The translations under genes were made by a program, and so were the position numbers. DNA of 64,000 bases from Cercis canadensis (lineage: Eukaryota > Streptophyta > Magnoliopsida > Fabales > Fabaceae): assembly GCA_003255065.1 (NCBI GenBank), contig QAOA01008505.1, positions 1 through 64,000 of the forward strand, read 5' to 3'. Under the pieces are notes generated by a model. It did no database searches, had not been told where the DNA came from, and saw only the letters and a program-made list of their open reading frames with translations. Shown piece after piece: positions 11,133 through 23,868 of the stretch; the stretch's first letter is position 1; every line of letters begins with the position of its first letter.

Positions 11133-13207
11133 TGTCGCAACGTCCCTTTCGGGAGCGCGATGCGGAGTGACGAAATACCCCCACGCGAGAAGGAATAAAA
11201 AGTTAACAATATGCAATAATATGTAAGAAAAGAATGGAGTCATCACCAATCATTTTATTCCATTTTTGGGTTAATGAAATGGTGCGATTGGACACCTAAA
11301 TAATTTGGTCTACGTTCAGAGTTTGAATTCGGGGATTGATTACGTGTAAGGAAGGTATTAGCACCCTATGACGTCCGTTCTTAGAACGGTTACTCATTTA
11401 ATCTCTAGTTATCTTTTTAAATGAATTAAGTTAGTCCTAACATTATAAAATAGATTAAAATTTCGTTAGGCCCTACCAGCACTTCTAGAAAAACCTAAAG
11501 CATGCTTCAAGATTATTAGGTAGAGTTTGTGATTGTCATTATAATCCTCCCCCAATCTATTCTATCATAAGCAAGTTTAACATTTTTTATTATTCGAGTA
11601 ATAACTACAAAACACAATTCCTTATGCATGTTAGAAAGATGAATTTAAGATTTGTGGAAAAAGATTTTTATCGGAGATATTTCTTTGGTCCACCAGTACA
11701 TCTAGGAAGGCTAAAGGACACTCCTCACCTCCGGAATGTCAAAGAGTCGCTGTCATTACAACTATCTTCGATTATTCCATCATCAGTACTTTAATCCATT
11801 TTATAAGGTAAATAAAAATATAATATTATGCGTAAAAGATTTTTTCAGAGAATTATGCATAGAAAAGATTTTTATCATGAGTTAACCTCAAGCCCCACCA
11901 GTACCTCTGGCAAAACTAGAGAAACCCCTTTACCTCTGGAATGTCAAAATATCACTATCATTATAGCTAAATATCGACTATTCCCTCGTCGGTAATCTCA
12001 ATCTAGCATAGGTAGAAAATGATGACGAAATATAATCAGATGTATCATAATGTAACAAATAAATACTAGAAAAATATTAATTAAAAGATAAAGCGATATT
12101 AGAAATTTTATTGGCCACACCAGTACCTCTGGCATAACCAAAACATTATCCCTCACCTCAGGAATATTATAAAACAATTGTCAACACAATTATTCTCTAA
12201 TTTAATCCGTCGTCGGGCTTTAATTTGACTTACAATGATCAAGTATAATGTGGAATGCATGGAACATGTAAAGTGAATAAGATGATATAAATTAGTGCCA
12301 CTAATTAGGATAAAACAAAAGGATAACAAAAATATATAAAGAAAGAAAAAAAAATGAATGAATAATAATATCCTAAAGACAAAACATAAGTCCTAAATAG
12401 ATAGGTTTAAAGGAAAGCTAAAACTGAATACATTAAATAATATATCTCTTAGATAAAAGATAAACTTAAACCCAATATATATATATATATATATATATAA
12501 ATACAATTCAATTAAAAGAACCAAAGCCTAAAAAGTAATGTATTTCCATTGTTCTGATTAATTAAAAAAAAAGGTCTAATTTAAATATATACAAACAAAA
12601 CTACTAAAAGTTGAAAAAGCAACATATAAGCTAGTATATCTTGATATTTATATACAAAACACATACTAATGCTTAATAAAATTAAAAATAATAAAAAAAA
12701 GCTCCTAAATTCGGATTAGGCTTATATTGAAGCAAAGGGAATAAAAAAAAAAAACACACAAGAAGCCACACAAAGTCCAAATTAACATGGCCTTAATATG
12801 GAGGAAACTAATGGGCTGCTTCTATTTCAGAACCCAACTAAACTAGGCCTATGCAAAAGGGACTAATGGACCAGTTTTAATGTGGCCCACGAATTTCAAC
12901 ACCAACCCAAATAAATAACTTAAGCCCAAATAAAATACAACCCATTCAGCAAAAACAAGAAGAGGCCCACGAATTTCAGCATACAAAGAAGCCCATAAAG
13001 TCTAAACTACACAAAATAACAAGTCAAAGAATAAAACATTAATTCAACACATAAAAGGGGCCATTAAATCAGCCTTAAAAGAAAAAGACCCATAACTAAA
13101 ATCCAAATAAGTAAAGAAACAAAACGTTCAAACAAAGCAAAATGGAAAGAAACGCATCAAGGGAAGAAACACGATACAGGGAGAAGCAAGGCAAATAGAG
13201 AGAAGGA
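11133..13207 (-). repeat. Long LTR-type repeat, copy B (inverted)
   Basis: It opens with TGTCGCAACGTCC, the exact reverse complement of the end of copy C. The first ~1.3 kb is the reverse complement of the ends of copies A and C, including a block with AGGTATTAGCACCCTATGAC near 11,354. The last 680 bp equal window bases 1-730. It stops at 13,207 where copy C begins in the opposite direction. An (AT)n microsatellite lies at about 12,478-12,500. No coding sequence was found. Confidence 0.75.
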
Positions 13208-16200
13208 ATAATAAAAAAAAAAAAGCAAAGAAGAAATAAATGCTATTGTAGGCAACACGCAAGGTAGCAAGCAGCAATCCAACTTTCGACAAAGTCACTA
13301 GTCCGACACCACCCCTGCCATGCCTCTTATAGCTTGGAAACAGCAGGAAATTAACAACTCACATCAGTGCAACTTGCACAAATTTGTGTCTATAAAAAGA
13401 GACACAGACAATGAAAAAAGGAGAGTCGAATACATAGACAGAGGAGGAGAATTAAAAATCTGAAGCAAAACAGAGAGAAGCAAATAGAGTAAATTCCAAA
13501 ATTTTGGGTAGCACAACAACACTCATAGAGTGAACAAAGCAGCAACACTCACAGTTTAGGTATCAATATTATTGCCTAGTGTTCGTTTCTCTTTTTTTTT
13601 TTTTCTTTGCTGAATTTTCATTATTGTTGCACTACATATAGCACACACAGCAAACCCACTCCCATCCTCTTTCTTTTAGACAAGAAAAAGAAATTTTTAA
13701 AGAAACAAAATAGAGACACTAAATTAGAGAGAATCCCTGGAATCACCATTTTAATAAAAGTAAAACCTAGAAATTTGTTTCCTTAGGATTTATGCATGGA
13801 ATCAAGAATTAAACATAATAGAAGTTGATTTAGACCAAAGGAAACCAAATTAGAGTGAAGATTTTTAGAAAGAGAAAGAGATTTTAGAGAGAGAAACTGA
13901 TTTCAAAGAGGGAGATAGAGATTTCAAAGAAGGGAAGCCATAGATAAAGAGTAGGGAAGTTATTTTTTTACCTTGAACTCATTGCTTAAGATCCATTTTG
14001 GCTTGCTTTCGGTATTTGAGGTTCGATGGGTTAAAAATCTTGGTCCTACGTTTTGCTCCCTGTTGCTCATCCTTTCTTTCCCCCATTCTTCTCTTTATCG
14101 TTTCATCATTTACTGAAGGTTGTGTTTGTTTTTATCTTTTATATTCTATTTGGTTTAGTCAAACCCTTTAGAATGGATTTGATCCAATGCTTCTCACTTG
14201 TTTCATTGCTGAGGCCTTTTCTTGTTTCATTTGTTGGCCTGGACACGAAGTGGGTCTATTTACCTATTTGGATTCATTTTTTATTGTTTTGGTGCTCTAT
14301 GTTTAATCATTAGAATAAACCTCTTTTTTTTTTATAAAAGTTGTTCTCTTGCATTCGGTTAGGCCACTTTGTTTAGAGCTCATTAGTGTTAACCCCATTG
14401 AATTCGTGGGCCTAGTAAAATGCTTGAATTCTTGTTTCTTTTATCCCTTTGCTGTCATATTAGTTCATTAGGCTGAACCCTTTAGTTGGCTTTTGTTAGG
14501 TTTGTGTTTATTTGGGCCTTTTGTTTGCTGATGGGCCATTTGCTATTTGTTTAGGTTTTGTTATTGTTGGATTGGGTTTAATTCTTTTGGGTTCTTGGGT
14601 GCTGGTCCATTTTTTTTTGGGCTTGTATATTTATTGGATTAGGCCCACAAAATTGGGCTAGTAGCCCAACTTGTTTTTCTTATCTTCTTAACTTTTTGTT
14701 ATAGTGTTATTTAATTTGGGCTACTCCATTTANTGTTATTATTGGATTGGGTTTAATTCTTTTGGGTTCTTAGGTGCTGGTCCATTTTTTTTTGGGCTTG
14801 TATATTTATTGGATTAGGCCCACAAAATTGGGCTAGTAGCCCAACTTGTTTTTCTTATCTTCTTAACTTTTTGTTATAGTGTTATTTAATTTGGGCTACT
14901 CCATTTATGTGCTTTATTTCATTTTTTATTTGTTGGATTAAAAGTTTATTTTTTTTTGGGTAGGTTATTTCACTAATTTTGTTTTAGGGTTATAGTGTTC
15001 AATATTTTTTATTATTTATTTCTTTTCTTTTGGAACCTATCTATTTAGGATTCATGTTTTGTTTTTGGGTTATTCTTATTTATTCATTTTTATTTGTTCT
15101 TCATATATTCTTGTTATCATTTTTTTATTTTATCCTAATTAGTGGCACTAATTTATTTTATCTTATTCACTTTACATGTTTCATACATTTCACATTATAC
15201 TTCATCATTGTAAATAAAATTAAAGCTCTGACGATGGATTAAATTAGGGAATGATTGTGTTGACAATTGTTTCTTAATGTTCCTGAGGTGAGGGATAAAT
15301 TTTTTGGTTATGTCAGAGATACTGGTGTGACCAATAAAATTTCAAATATCGCTTTTATCTTTTCAATTAATGTTTAGCTGGCATTTATTTGCTACATTGT
15401 AATTCATATCATTACATTTTGTCATTGTCTTTACTTATGATAGAATAAGATTATCAACGAAGGAATAATTAAAATTAGTCATAATGATGGCAATATTTTG
15501 ATATTCTGGAGGTAAAGGGGTTTCTTTAGTTTTGCCAGAGGTACTAGTGAAGCTTGAGACTAACTCCTAAGAAATTTTTTTTCTATGCATAATTCTTAAA
15601 AAATCTTATTTATGCATAATATCATACTTTTATTTATCTTAAAATGTGGATTAAAAGTACCAACGAAGGAATAATCGAGAATAGTTGTGATGACGGCGAC
15701 TCCTTTGACATTTCGGAGGTGAGGAGTGTCCATTTAGCCTTTCCAGATGCACTGGTGGACTAGAAAAAAAAACCTTCAATCAAAAATCTTTTATCACAAA
15801 TCTCAAACTCATTTTTTCTAACATGCATAATAAATTACATTTTGTACATTTGCTAGTTATTACTTAGATAATAAAAATGTTAAAACTTGCTTATGACGGA
15901 ATAGATTAGGGGAGGATTGTAATGACAATCACAAACTCTACCTAATAATCTTAAGGCATCCTTTAGGTTTTTCCAGAAAGACTGGTAGGACCTAACAATG
16001 TTAATTTATTTTAAAATATAATGTTAGGACCAATTTAATTCACTTTAAGAGATAACAAAAGATTAAATAGGTAACTGTTCTAAGAACGGACGTTGTAGGG
16101 TGTTAATACATTTTCTACACGTAATCAACCCCCAAATCTAAACTTTGAACGTAGACCAAATTTTTTAAGTGTCCAATCGTACCATTTCATTTGTTTAAAA

Positions 16201-16322
16201 ATGGAATAAAACAATTGGTAGCGACTTCATTCTTTTATATCATATCATGCAACTTATCTTTTATTTTTCTTGTAGGGGGTTTCGCCGCTCCGCTTTGCAC
16301 TCCTAAAAAGGACGTTGCGACA
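13208..16322 (+). repeat. Long LTR-type repeat, copy C (most complete)
   Basis: This is about 3.1 kb, with a TATAAAAAGAGACACA site at about 13,390 and the end GGACGTTGCGACA at 16,322. A ~173-bp block is repeated on either side of the N at 14,733. The end carries TAGGGGGTTTCGCCGCTCCG, a GC-rich patch in otherwise AT-rich DNA, a type of terminus seen in very long LTRs of the Tat/Ogre group. The sequence right after 16,322 does not look like a primer-binding site, so it may be a solo or rearranged LTR. Open frames at 14,053-14,313 and 15,030-15,242 are T-rich and unsupported. Confidence 0.72.
14560..14907 (+). repeat. ~173-bp duplication around a single N
   Basis: Bases 14,560-14,732 and 14,734-14,907 are almost identical, differing at about two positions (GTTGG/ATTGG, CTTGGG/CTTAGG). 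One N separates them. The arrangement looks like two overlapping contigs joined without merging. Confidence 0.8.
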
Positions 16323-17368
16323 ATATTCATTATAGATGTTGGATATTAGTGTATGATTGGGCATTTGCCAAAATTCCACCTGCTTGTAATTTAGACTTCT
16401 CTACATCAGTAGAAGCGCCTATATCAGTGGAATAGCTTAATTATAGAGCAGATTATATATGGGTTATTGACTTTGCTTCTTAAACATCTTCCTTTCAAGT
16501 CAGTCGTATATATAGAATGACTTATCTGAATTTTTGCTAATTGACTTTGTGACAAAGAGGATGATCACTAACTAATAGAAAAATACGATTTGGGACTATT
16601 GGGTTAATACATCACATTTGACTTATGACAAATTAACTGCAACTAAAACAAATAGAGTTACAGTCATTGAGAATATAACAGACCATTCAATCTCCCTTTC
16701 TCCATGTAAAAATCAGCATTAAGCAATATAAATCAAAACTAAGGCAAAGCAGACATTATATGACTAAAGCTTTCACCAAAAACTTGTGGAAACATATTAT
16801 AAACATCATGAATTTATTCAGGTTAAACTAAAACAAAAGCTATGTTAACACTGGCAAATCCGAAATTGGGAAAATTGTTCAGCAAGATGATAGCTCCAGC
16901 TAATTTTTTCATGTATTAATACCAAAAGCAGGAACAAAAATCAATCAAATGAAATCCGGGTTCAGCAGTGAGATATAATTGCTAGCAAAAATGTTAAATT
17001 GTCTGCAATCTTCCTTGCTATGACCTCCAAGAATTGAGACAAAATGCAATTCCCGTTTCCGGACAGCCACTAAACAAGCGTGGCTCACCCAAGACATGCC
17101 TAATTCAGTACAATAAAACATCAATTACTTTGAATTATAAATTGTCAACAATTTGGGTAAACCAGGGATAGAATATGTTAAGGGAAAGCAGAGGATTAAA
17201 GGGAAACCTGAACACCCTCAAACTACGTGGCCTCGTTGAATGCCAAGAGATGCGAGGGAGGAGGTAAGCTGGTGCAATTGTCTTAATGTTCCTGAATGCA
17301 GCCTCACGAGCTTCTTGTTAAACATTAATCTAAAAAAATCCATTGATATATCTACCTTGTAAAATATT
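16323..17368. other. Non-coding stretch, nothing identified
   Basis: No open frame, tRNA or terminal repeat was recognised. A somewhat GC-richer patch at 17,040-17,100 has no coding signature that I can identify. Confidence 0.45.
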
Positions 17369-17724
17369 TGTTGTAAAATTAAGAAGATACTAAAATATTA
17401 TAAAGAAGTCTGTAGAAGAATGAAGAAAAAGCAAATCCGTGGAAGGAGAGAAAAATCTGCAGATACTAGAATATTATAAAGAAATCTATAGAAGAATGAA
17501 GAAGAAGCATGTTGGTGGAAGGAGAGAAAAAATCTGCAACTTGCATAAAAATCAAATATTGTAGAGAAAATAGGGCAGGTGGAATGAAGCCTACAAATAG
17601 GCCCGAGTATATGAAGATGTAATGAAAGCAAAGACGAAGCAATAAACAACTTCAGCATTACTTGACTTTCTCTCTCCCATTCACGTCTCATCTCCTTTAG
17701 CTTTCATAGCCTCAAACACCTGCA
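17369..17724 (+). repeat. Copia-type LTR
   Basis: A TG...CA segment of about 356 bp, opening TGTTGTAAAATT and closing AAACACCTGCA, lies directly upstream of a perfect primer-binding site. It contains a ~75-bp tandem repeat (17,386-17,460 and 17,460-17,540, both with ATATTATAAAGAA and GGAAGGAGAGAAAAA). The left edge is inferred from the TG only. No gag follows the primer site, so the internal region is deleted or replaced. Confidence 0.55.
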
Positions 17725-17725
17725 G

Positions 17726-17737
17726 TGGTATCAGAGC
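17726..17737 (+). promoter_or_regulatory. Copia primer-binding site
   Basis: TGGTATCAGAGC is the canonical initiator-Met tRNA complement of plant copia elements. It lies one base after the CA that closes the LTR. Confidence 0.8.
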
Positions 17738-19872
17738 AAATTGCTCCAGCAATAAAGTATTTTTTTTTTTCAATTGTTTTTCTTCTTAACTCATAGGTTA
17801 TGTAAACAGAAAACGGGCCTCAATAGTTCAGGCATAAACCTTTAACTTTTATTTTTTTTTTTGTTGATTTAGGGTTTGCTTGAGCCCAACGCCGTTAGTA
17901 TTAGGACTATGGTGTAGGCTCAGGCAGAGCAACCCATGTCCATCAATAAAAGAAATAAAGTAATTATAGATAAACGCAGATAAAGAGAAAACGAAAATTC
18001 CATGACCATGATGTATTTCTTTTAGCAAAGAATGAATGAACGTAATGAAAATTAGAAAAGATGCCTACATTAGCAAATTTGAAGAATATTATGTTATATC
18101 AATGATACATCTACATTTTGATTTCATTAGAAAAGATGCCTAACAAGCAACCCTTTTCTCGTAGAATAAAGTATTCACCAATTATCTAAATACTGAATAA
18201 GTCACTAAAACAATTTACTGATGTCACTAAGGAATTCAGCCTTGGCCGATTTGAATTTTTAAATATACTTTTTCTTTCGTGCATTATATATGGTAAGTAT
18301 ATAAGTACAATTTTGTTGATGGAATATTAAAATAGTTTATTTGATGACCAAATAAATAATTTTTTTTGGGGTACAAAGAAGTGCAATCTACAGTAAAAAG
18401 GAAAGTGAGTATTTAAAGCATTTTTTAGTATTAAATTATATTTAATAAAATAATAATTAGTTTATATTTATAATTTTTCACATAATAGAACAACTGAAGC
18501 TTTGGCATAGTACTTGTACATAGTGAACCAGGTTCAAATCTCTTGGCTTGGAGTTCTTAAATACTCATCAAAATCTAAGTGCTTCACATCAAAATTTGCT
18601 AGTTCAGATCGACATCAATGTCGGTTCACTAGTTTAACCAGTTCAATAACTCCATTTTGCTCATATTTATCAAGTTCCTATTAAATATTTTTTGGGTACA
18701 AAAAAATTTAGTGTGAAGGAGACTACCCATTCTAAGATCAGGGAATATACCACATGCCTCAACAAGAATTTACAATAGTATTTATAGATCACCTATCAAG
18801 TAAAAATGCTGGCTATGGGAATATAATCTAACCCTTATAACTGAAATACTTCAACCGTAGCAGCTGAGTCAGCCCCTGTTGGTAGTTCACATTAAATACA
18901 ATTTCTATTATTTAAGTATTTAAGATCCCTACTTGCCGACAATCAATTAGCAAGTTCCATTAGATATAATATCCATAGTTTATGCTTCCAGTTGTTATTA
19001 GATCGTGGCAATCTCGTGCTGTTACCATCATAGAAAATCATGACACTACTTCTACCCAGGTTTGGTTTCCCCCTCAAAACTCTCCTGATATTGTCAGTAA
19101 TTATTCTAAGTTAAATTGATTGAATAATATCAATATGTAGATTTCTATTGGTGTACTTACAATTTTGTAATACCGTTCTTTTAATATTGTAAATCATATT
19201 CTATTATATATCTTATATGAAATTTCTTTCATATCCTTTCCTCTTGAAGGGTTGAATGCGTTACCCTTTGGTTTGGGGTACAGTTTCGGATACGTGGTAT
19301 ATCACTTAACCAGGCATCTGGTATGCCGAGGGTAGACTTAGTTAGTACACTATTTCAGGACGTGTTACCTTTGAAATTTTTACTCACTTCGTTTGTTACA
19401 TTATGATGTCTTCACTAGATTCAATAAAATTTTGTAGTTTTTCTTATTTTAGAGTTATAAAAAGCTTAAATAATGACAAAGTAGAAGAAAAAACCTACAC
19501 AATACATACCCACACGGACACATGTGTATGTATGTATGTAAGTTAAAGTACTCAGAATTTATGTAAAATCTCCCCCCACTTAGTAACAATGAAGTAGGTC
19601 ACGTAAAATTTATCCCAGTACCTGCATCAGCATCTGTAATAATTAATTAACTCATGCCAGAAAACAAATTTGCCAATAAACAAAGCTGTAGAAAGTCAGA
19701 GGGGAGATGTCCAAAAGTAGACCATCTTGAACAAAGCTGTAAGAAACTTTTTCAAAAGTAAAGTTTGTCAAAAACATTATAATAATGTATGGCTAAGACA
19801 AAGCTGAGTTATCCTTTTAAAGACCAACTTTAATTTAAAATGTTTGATAAATAGTAAAACTTCCATCTTTTT
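17738..19872. other. AT-rich non-coding stretch
   Basis: No gag or other coding remains follow the primer-binding site. I see only short AT-rich motifs, a GTAT microsatellite near 19,530, and no supported gene on either strand. Confidence 0.5.
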
Positions 19873-19879
19873 AGAATAG

Positions 19880-21151
19880 GATTAAAATATTATTTTGATC
19901 CCCCACTTTTAATCCAATTATCAGTTTTATCCCTGAGTACAAAGTATTCTCAATTAGTTAAATGGTGATGTGTTACAGTCAATTGCCAAGTCAGACAGCC
20001 CCTCTTGCCAAATCACATTAGTTGAGCTGAAAACAGTGCCGTTTTGCGAGTGGGCTACTCATCTTCTTCACGATAGCCGCTGCACTACACCATTAATGAC
20101 CCATCAGCAATGGTTGGACTTTGGCCTAGAAGACTCAACTAAACACCACCCTCCATTCAGCTTCCTCTTCCTCTCTCTTTCCTTTACTCTTTTGCTTGTA
20201 TATAATTCCAGGAACCAAACTATATCAAAATGAAAAATTAAAGACAAAAATAAAGAATTTTGAGACCCCAACTCAAAAAGTACGTAGTTGGAAACATCAA
20301 GAACTAGCAGAAAGTTCCATTAACACACACAGATAGACAGCAAACACTTACAATTGGAGAGCTTCGAGAAACTTGTGCTACTGCTCTGTTTGAGTGCGAC
20401 GCTGTATTGGCGGTGGCATTCATAGCCGCAACGTTGGTTGGAGCAGCTGTCATTGGTGGTGGCAGGAAGACCCATATTCATGGGATCGAAGAAGTAAATC
20501 GCTTGAGCTGGGTTTGGGTTCACAAACACTGAGAAGACCCATAACTAAATAGGTTCTGAAATAATTCAACTCCAAATGAAAGGCATGCATCCAAATTCAA
20601 ATTTCAGTTTCTATTTTTAGCTTCATGAGTACACATTAATTCAAAAGCATCAAGGTGAAGCAAACACATATATTCCAAAAAAGAATAAATATTCATTTGA
20701 AAAAAGGTGAAAACAAAACCTTGGAGGAATGAGAACAAGAAGGTAGTTCTAGGGCTTGTCGGACCCTGCAATATGATGATGTATTCAGCTAAACAGTTTA
20801 CGTCACTGATCAGATTCTGAAAGGACGATATTGCTGCAATGGAGATTCACAGAGATGCAGGTGATAGGTCATCAATGGTGGAGCTATCGTGAAGAAGAAG
20901 ATGAATGGAAATGGTACCGTCTTGTGTGTGATTTGGTAAGTGAGGTGTTTGACTTGACATTTCATAATGACACATCACCATTTAACAGCCCAAATCAGCA
21001 TATCCGTTACTCATTTAGATGGCGGTTGGACGAAAGGATTTAATTGAAGCGAATCAAATGAGTCAAGGATGAAATTGAGAACACTTTATACTCAAGAACG
21101 AAACTGATAATGTGCTCAAAAGTGAAAGACCAAAACAATATTTTAGTTCCC
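19880..21151. mobile_element. Non-autonomous MULE with long terminal inverted repeats
   Basis: The left end GGATTAAAATATTATTTTG matches the reverse complement of the right end, GGGAACTAAAATATTGTTTT. The similarity continues for about 80 bp (ATTATCAGTTTTATCCCTGA against ATTATCAGTTTCGTTCTTGA) and resumes further in (TTAAATGGTGATGTGT on both arms). The 7-bp sequence AGAATAG flanks the element at 19,873-19,879 and 21,152-21,158, consistent with a target-site duplication. The interior holds no transposase. A minus-strand open frame (20,320-20,529, 69 residues, Cys-rich) may be captured or chance sequence. Confidence 0.8.
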
Positions 21152-21158
21152 AGAATAG

Positions 21159-21929
21159 AATATATACCTAGTGGAATTTGTTCTCTACCATTCTATAAAG
21201 TAAGCACAATTTGCCATACATAATAAGTTACTAATTCTTTTAGTTACAAAATAAGACTCCGTAATGCTTTCAAGAAAAGCTTATATTTTGTGTAGAGGAT
21301 GTAAGAACTTTGAAGTAATGGAAAGATACTTTGACAATCGATCAAACACAGAGAATCAATCACGAAGTGATCATCATGCAAGAACTGCAGAAAGGATTCT
21401 GCAGAATGCAGTTATGCAGAGACTCAAAGAACTGAAGAAGAAGAAGAGAATTTGGAGAAAGAGTTTCAGATCTAAATCTAGATTCTAAACCAACTGAATT
21501 TCTTAATCCTTTAATTACAAACTATCAATACATTATATAGGCATATGCATATTTACAGCTCAGTCTATCGCATAACTAAACTAACAAAGTAACTGACTCT
21601 AACTAACTTTGATTTTACTTGCTGACATGGCAACTGACGTGGCCTTCACACTTCTGATCAACCTCCATCATATACCTCTGATATATGTTTAACAGAGGAA
21701 GATAAATAAAAAACATGCCAAAAATCAGAAAACAACCTCTTAAACATTGAAAACAACAAAAAACAGTAGAAGATAATCATAATTGACCATAACAATGAAC
21801 CATGCCAATACTTCTCCTCATGCTCAACTTTAAAAAGGTTATTCTGGGGGTAATTGTTAGTGTGTTATTTCTCAAATCTGCCTAGCCAGGACAATATTTT
21901 AATTTTGAGAAGAATATATGTTTTTGCAG
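21159..21929 (-). other. Non-coding stretch, possibly a minus-strand LTR fragment
   Basis: Read on the minus strand, about 21,260-21,700 has a TATATAA site (near 21,535) followed by a pyrimidine-rich CTTCTTCTTC tract. This is the usual look of a copia LTR promoter and leader. No primer-binding site or partner LTR was found, so the call is weak. The plus-strand open frame at 21,264-21,488 is Lys-rich and matches nothing I recognise. Confidence 0.28.
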
Positions 21930-23285
21930 GGATTACAAACACCAAACTCAGAATGGCTTGGCCCGTTGAAGCAATCGTTCACCTTTCACAGTATTAGAAA
22001 GATGGAAATCATGAACTGTGCAAAGTTAATATAATTGTTCACTCTGCCCATTGAAACAATGCTGTTGGAAGATTTGAGAATTGAGGAATGTCATGGACTG
22101 AGGTACATAATAGATAATGGGGGAGACTATCATAATCACATAAAACATGTTATCATATTTTCAGCTGCTTTTTCGGGCGATCTTGCAAGTCTGGAATGGA
22201 CAAAAATCAGTGATACTCCTAAGCTGAAATATGTGTTTGGACAACACCATCATGAAGTTGATTTATCTTCTCAGAAGTATAATCTTGAGATTGAAATTCA
22301 TATCCCTAATCTGAGATCTTTCCATCTCAATAACCTTCCAAATATCATGAGCATTTTCCCCACAAACTGTCATGCAACATGGCCTTCTCTAAGGTCATTT
22401 TTCCTAGAGGATTGTCCCCAAATGAGCATCACATGCATCAGTGATTCCATAGTTGGTTCTGATACAACACAACTGGATCGGACAACAAAAAAGGTACCAT
22501 CCTTTTCTAACTTAGTATTTTACGAAATCTTGATATAAAAAATTAAAATGTCTCTCATCAAATTTAACAGATAGCATTATACAGGATTTAAGGGAGACTG
22601 AAGCATCTCGGCACCATAGAAGTACTCTATGTAGATAACAATAAAGTAGAAGGCATTTTTAATGTAGAAGGACTTGCCATGGATGGACAACAAGTGACCT
22701 CCAAGTTTAGATACTTGACGTTGCTCCACTTACTGGAGCTGAGATATATATTTATGAGTCCCAAACATATTTTTAGCCTCCAAAATGATGAAAGCTAGAA
22801 ATTAAGGGATGTAGAAATTTGAAAGGTATATTCTCTGCATCTGTCTTGAAAAGCCTATCGCAGTTGGGGTTTCTACACATTGACAATTGCGAAGAATTGG
22901 AGCAAATCGTTGAAAAGGATAAGGAAAATCAAAATGGGTCAAAGCCTCATAAAAAACGAATATGCTTCCCACAGCTAGCCGCAGTTATTGTGGAACACTC
23001 TGGCAATTTGAAACATCTCTTCTCTATCTCTACTCACTGCGAATTCCCAAAACTAAAGTTGTTGTTCCTAAATGAAACCTTTAAGCTAGAGGGAGTATTT
23101 GCTGGTGAACAAGGTAGAACAGATAAGAGGGTACACGTTGTGCTTCCAGAATTGAGATATCTAATACTTAAGAAACTGCCAAGTCTTGCTAGTAATGTGT
23201 CCCTAGGCATTTAGTTGCAGCCTGTAGAATACTGTATTGTCCAGGATTGTACCAAGCTCATTTTGTCTTCAACTACTACTTTTGA
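21930..23285 (+). pseudogene. NLR (CC-NBS-LRR type) leucine-rich-repeat pseudogene
   Basis: The sequence encodes leucine-rich repeats of the kind found at the C-terminus of RPS2-like CC-NBS-LRR immune receptors. Exon 1 (21,930-22,493) is flanked by TTTTTGCAG and GTACCA and contains LEDLRIEECHGLRYIIDNGG and LPNIMSIFPTNC. Exon 2 (about 22,585 onward) has KVEGIFNVEGL, KGIFSASVLKSLSQLGFL, NCEELEQIVEKDKEN, FPQLAAVIVEHSGNLKHLF and VVLPELRYLILKKLPSL, then PVEYCIVQDCTKL after a stop. Stops occur at about 22,032, 22,797 and 23,212, with a frame change near 22,800. No NB-ARC domain (P-loop, GLPL, MHD) is in the window. In intact relatives this region senses pathogen effectors in the cytoplasm. This copy is a decayed, 5'-truncated remnant. 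Confidence 0.85.
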
Positions 23286-23487
23286 GCAATTTCAGAATCA
23301 CTTTCTTTATTCTAATGGAGGTATACACTACACAGCATATCATATTTTTCATGTACAAGTTTAAAATTTATTCTATGCATGTGACAAATTTAGGATAGTT
23401 ATACCCTAAATTATTATTTTTTCAAAAATAATTTGGCTTTCCAATTTAATTGCTAAGGTTCGTAAATCCACATTGTAGAAATAGAAA

Positions 23488-23868
23488 TTGGTAAACTTGA
23501 GGATGGGGACATGGCTGAACTAGTAGAAGAAAAAAATGGTTCAATCCAATGAAGATTGTGAAATTGAAGGGACCCACAATGATAATCCAACTCCTGAAGA
23601 TGGAGAATCTCAAGTTGAAGAAGCATTAGGGAATGAAATGCCTTCTTTAGAGCCATAAGTAAATTTTAATACTCAATCACTAAAAGTACTAGTAACATCA
23701 AATCATGAGTTCCTTTCAAAGGAATCTACACCGTAATTTCCCCATTTCTATTAGCAGAGGATTAGAGAAGCAATACAAGACAGTGTAGAAGAATATCATA
23801 AATCAGAGGCAGCTATAGTAGTAACAATATCAACTGATTCGAAAACCAGGGAATCATCTCCACAGGTA
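23488..23868 (+). pseudogene. Possible acidic C-terminal tail of the NLR pseudogene
   Basis: Coding-like stretches follow the LRR region on the same strand. They include KLEDGDMAELVEEKNGS (about 23,490), EDGESQVEEALGNEMPSLEP (about 23,597-23,656) and VTISTDSKTRESSPQ (about 23,822-23,866), the last ending at an AG/GTAGA splice-like site. Acidic low-complexity linkers of this kind occur in some RPS2-like NLRs. Stops and frame changes break it, and the link to the LRR block is by position only. Confidence 0.42.
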
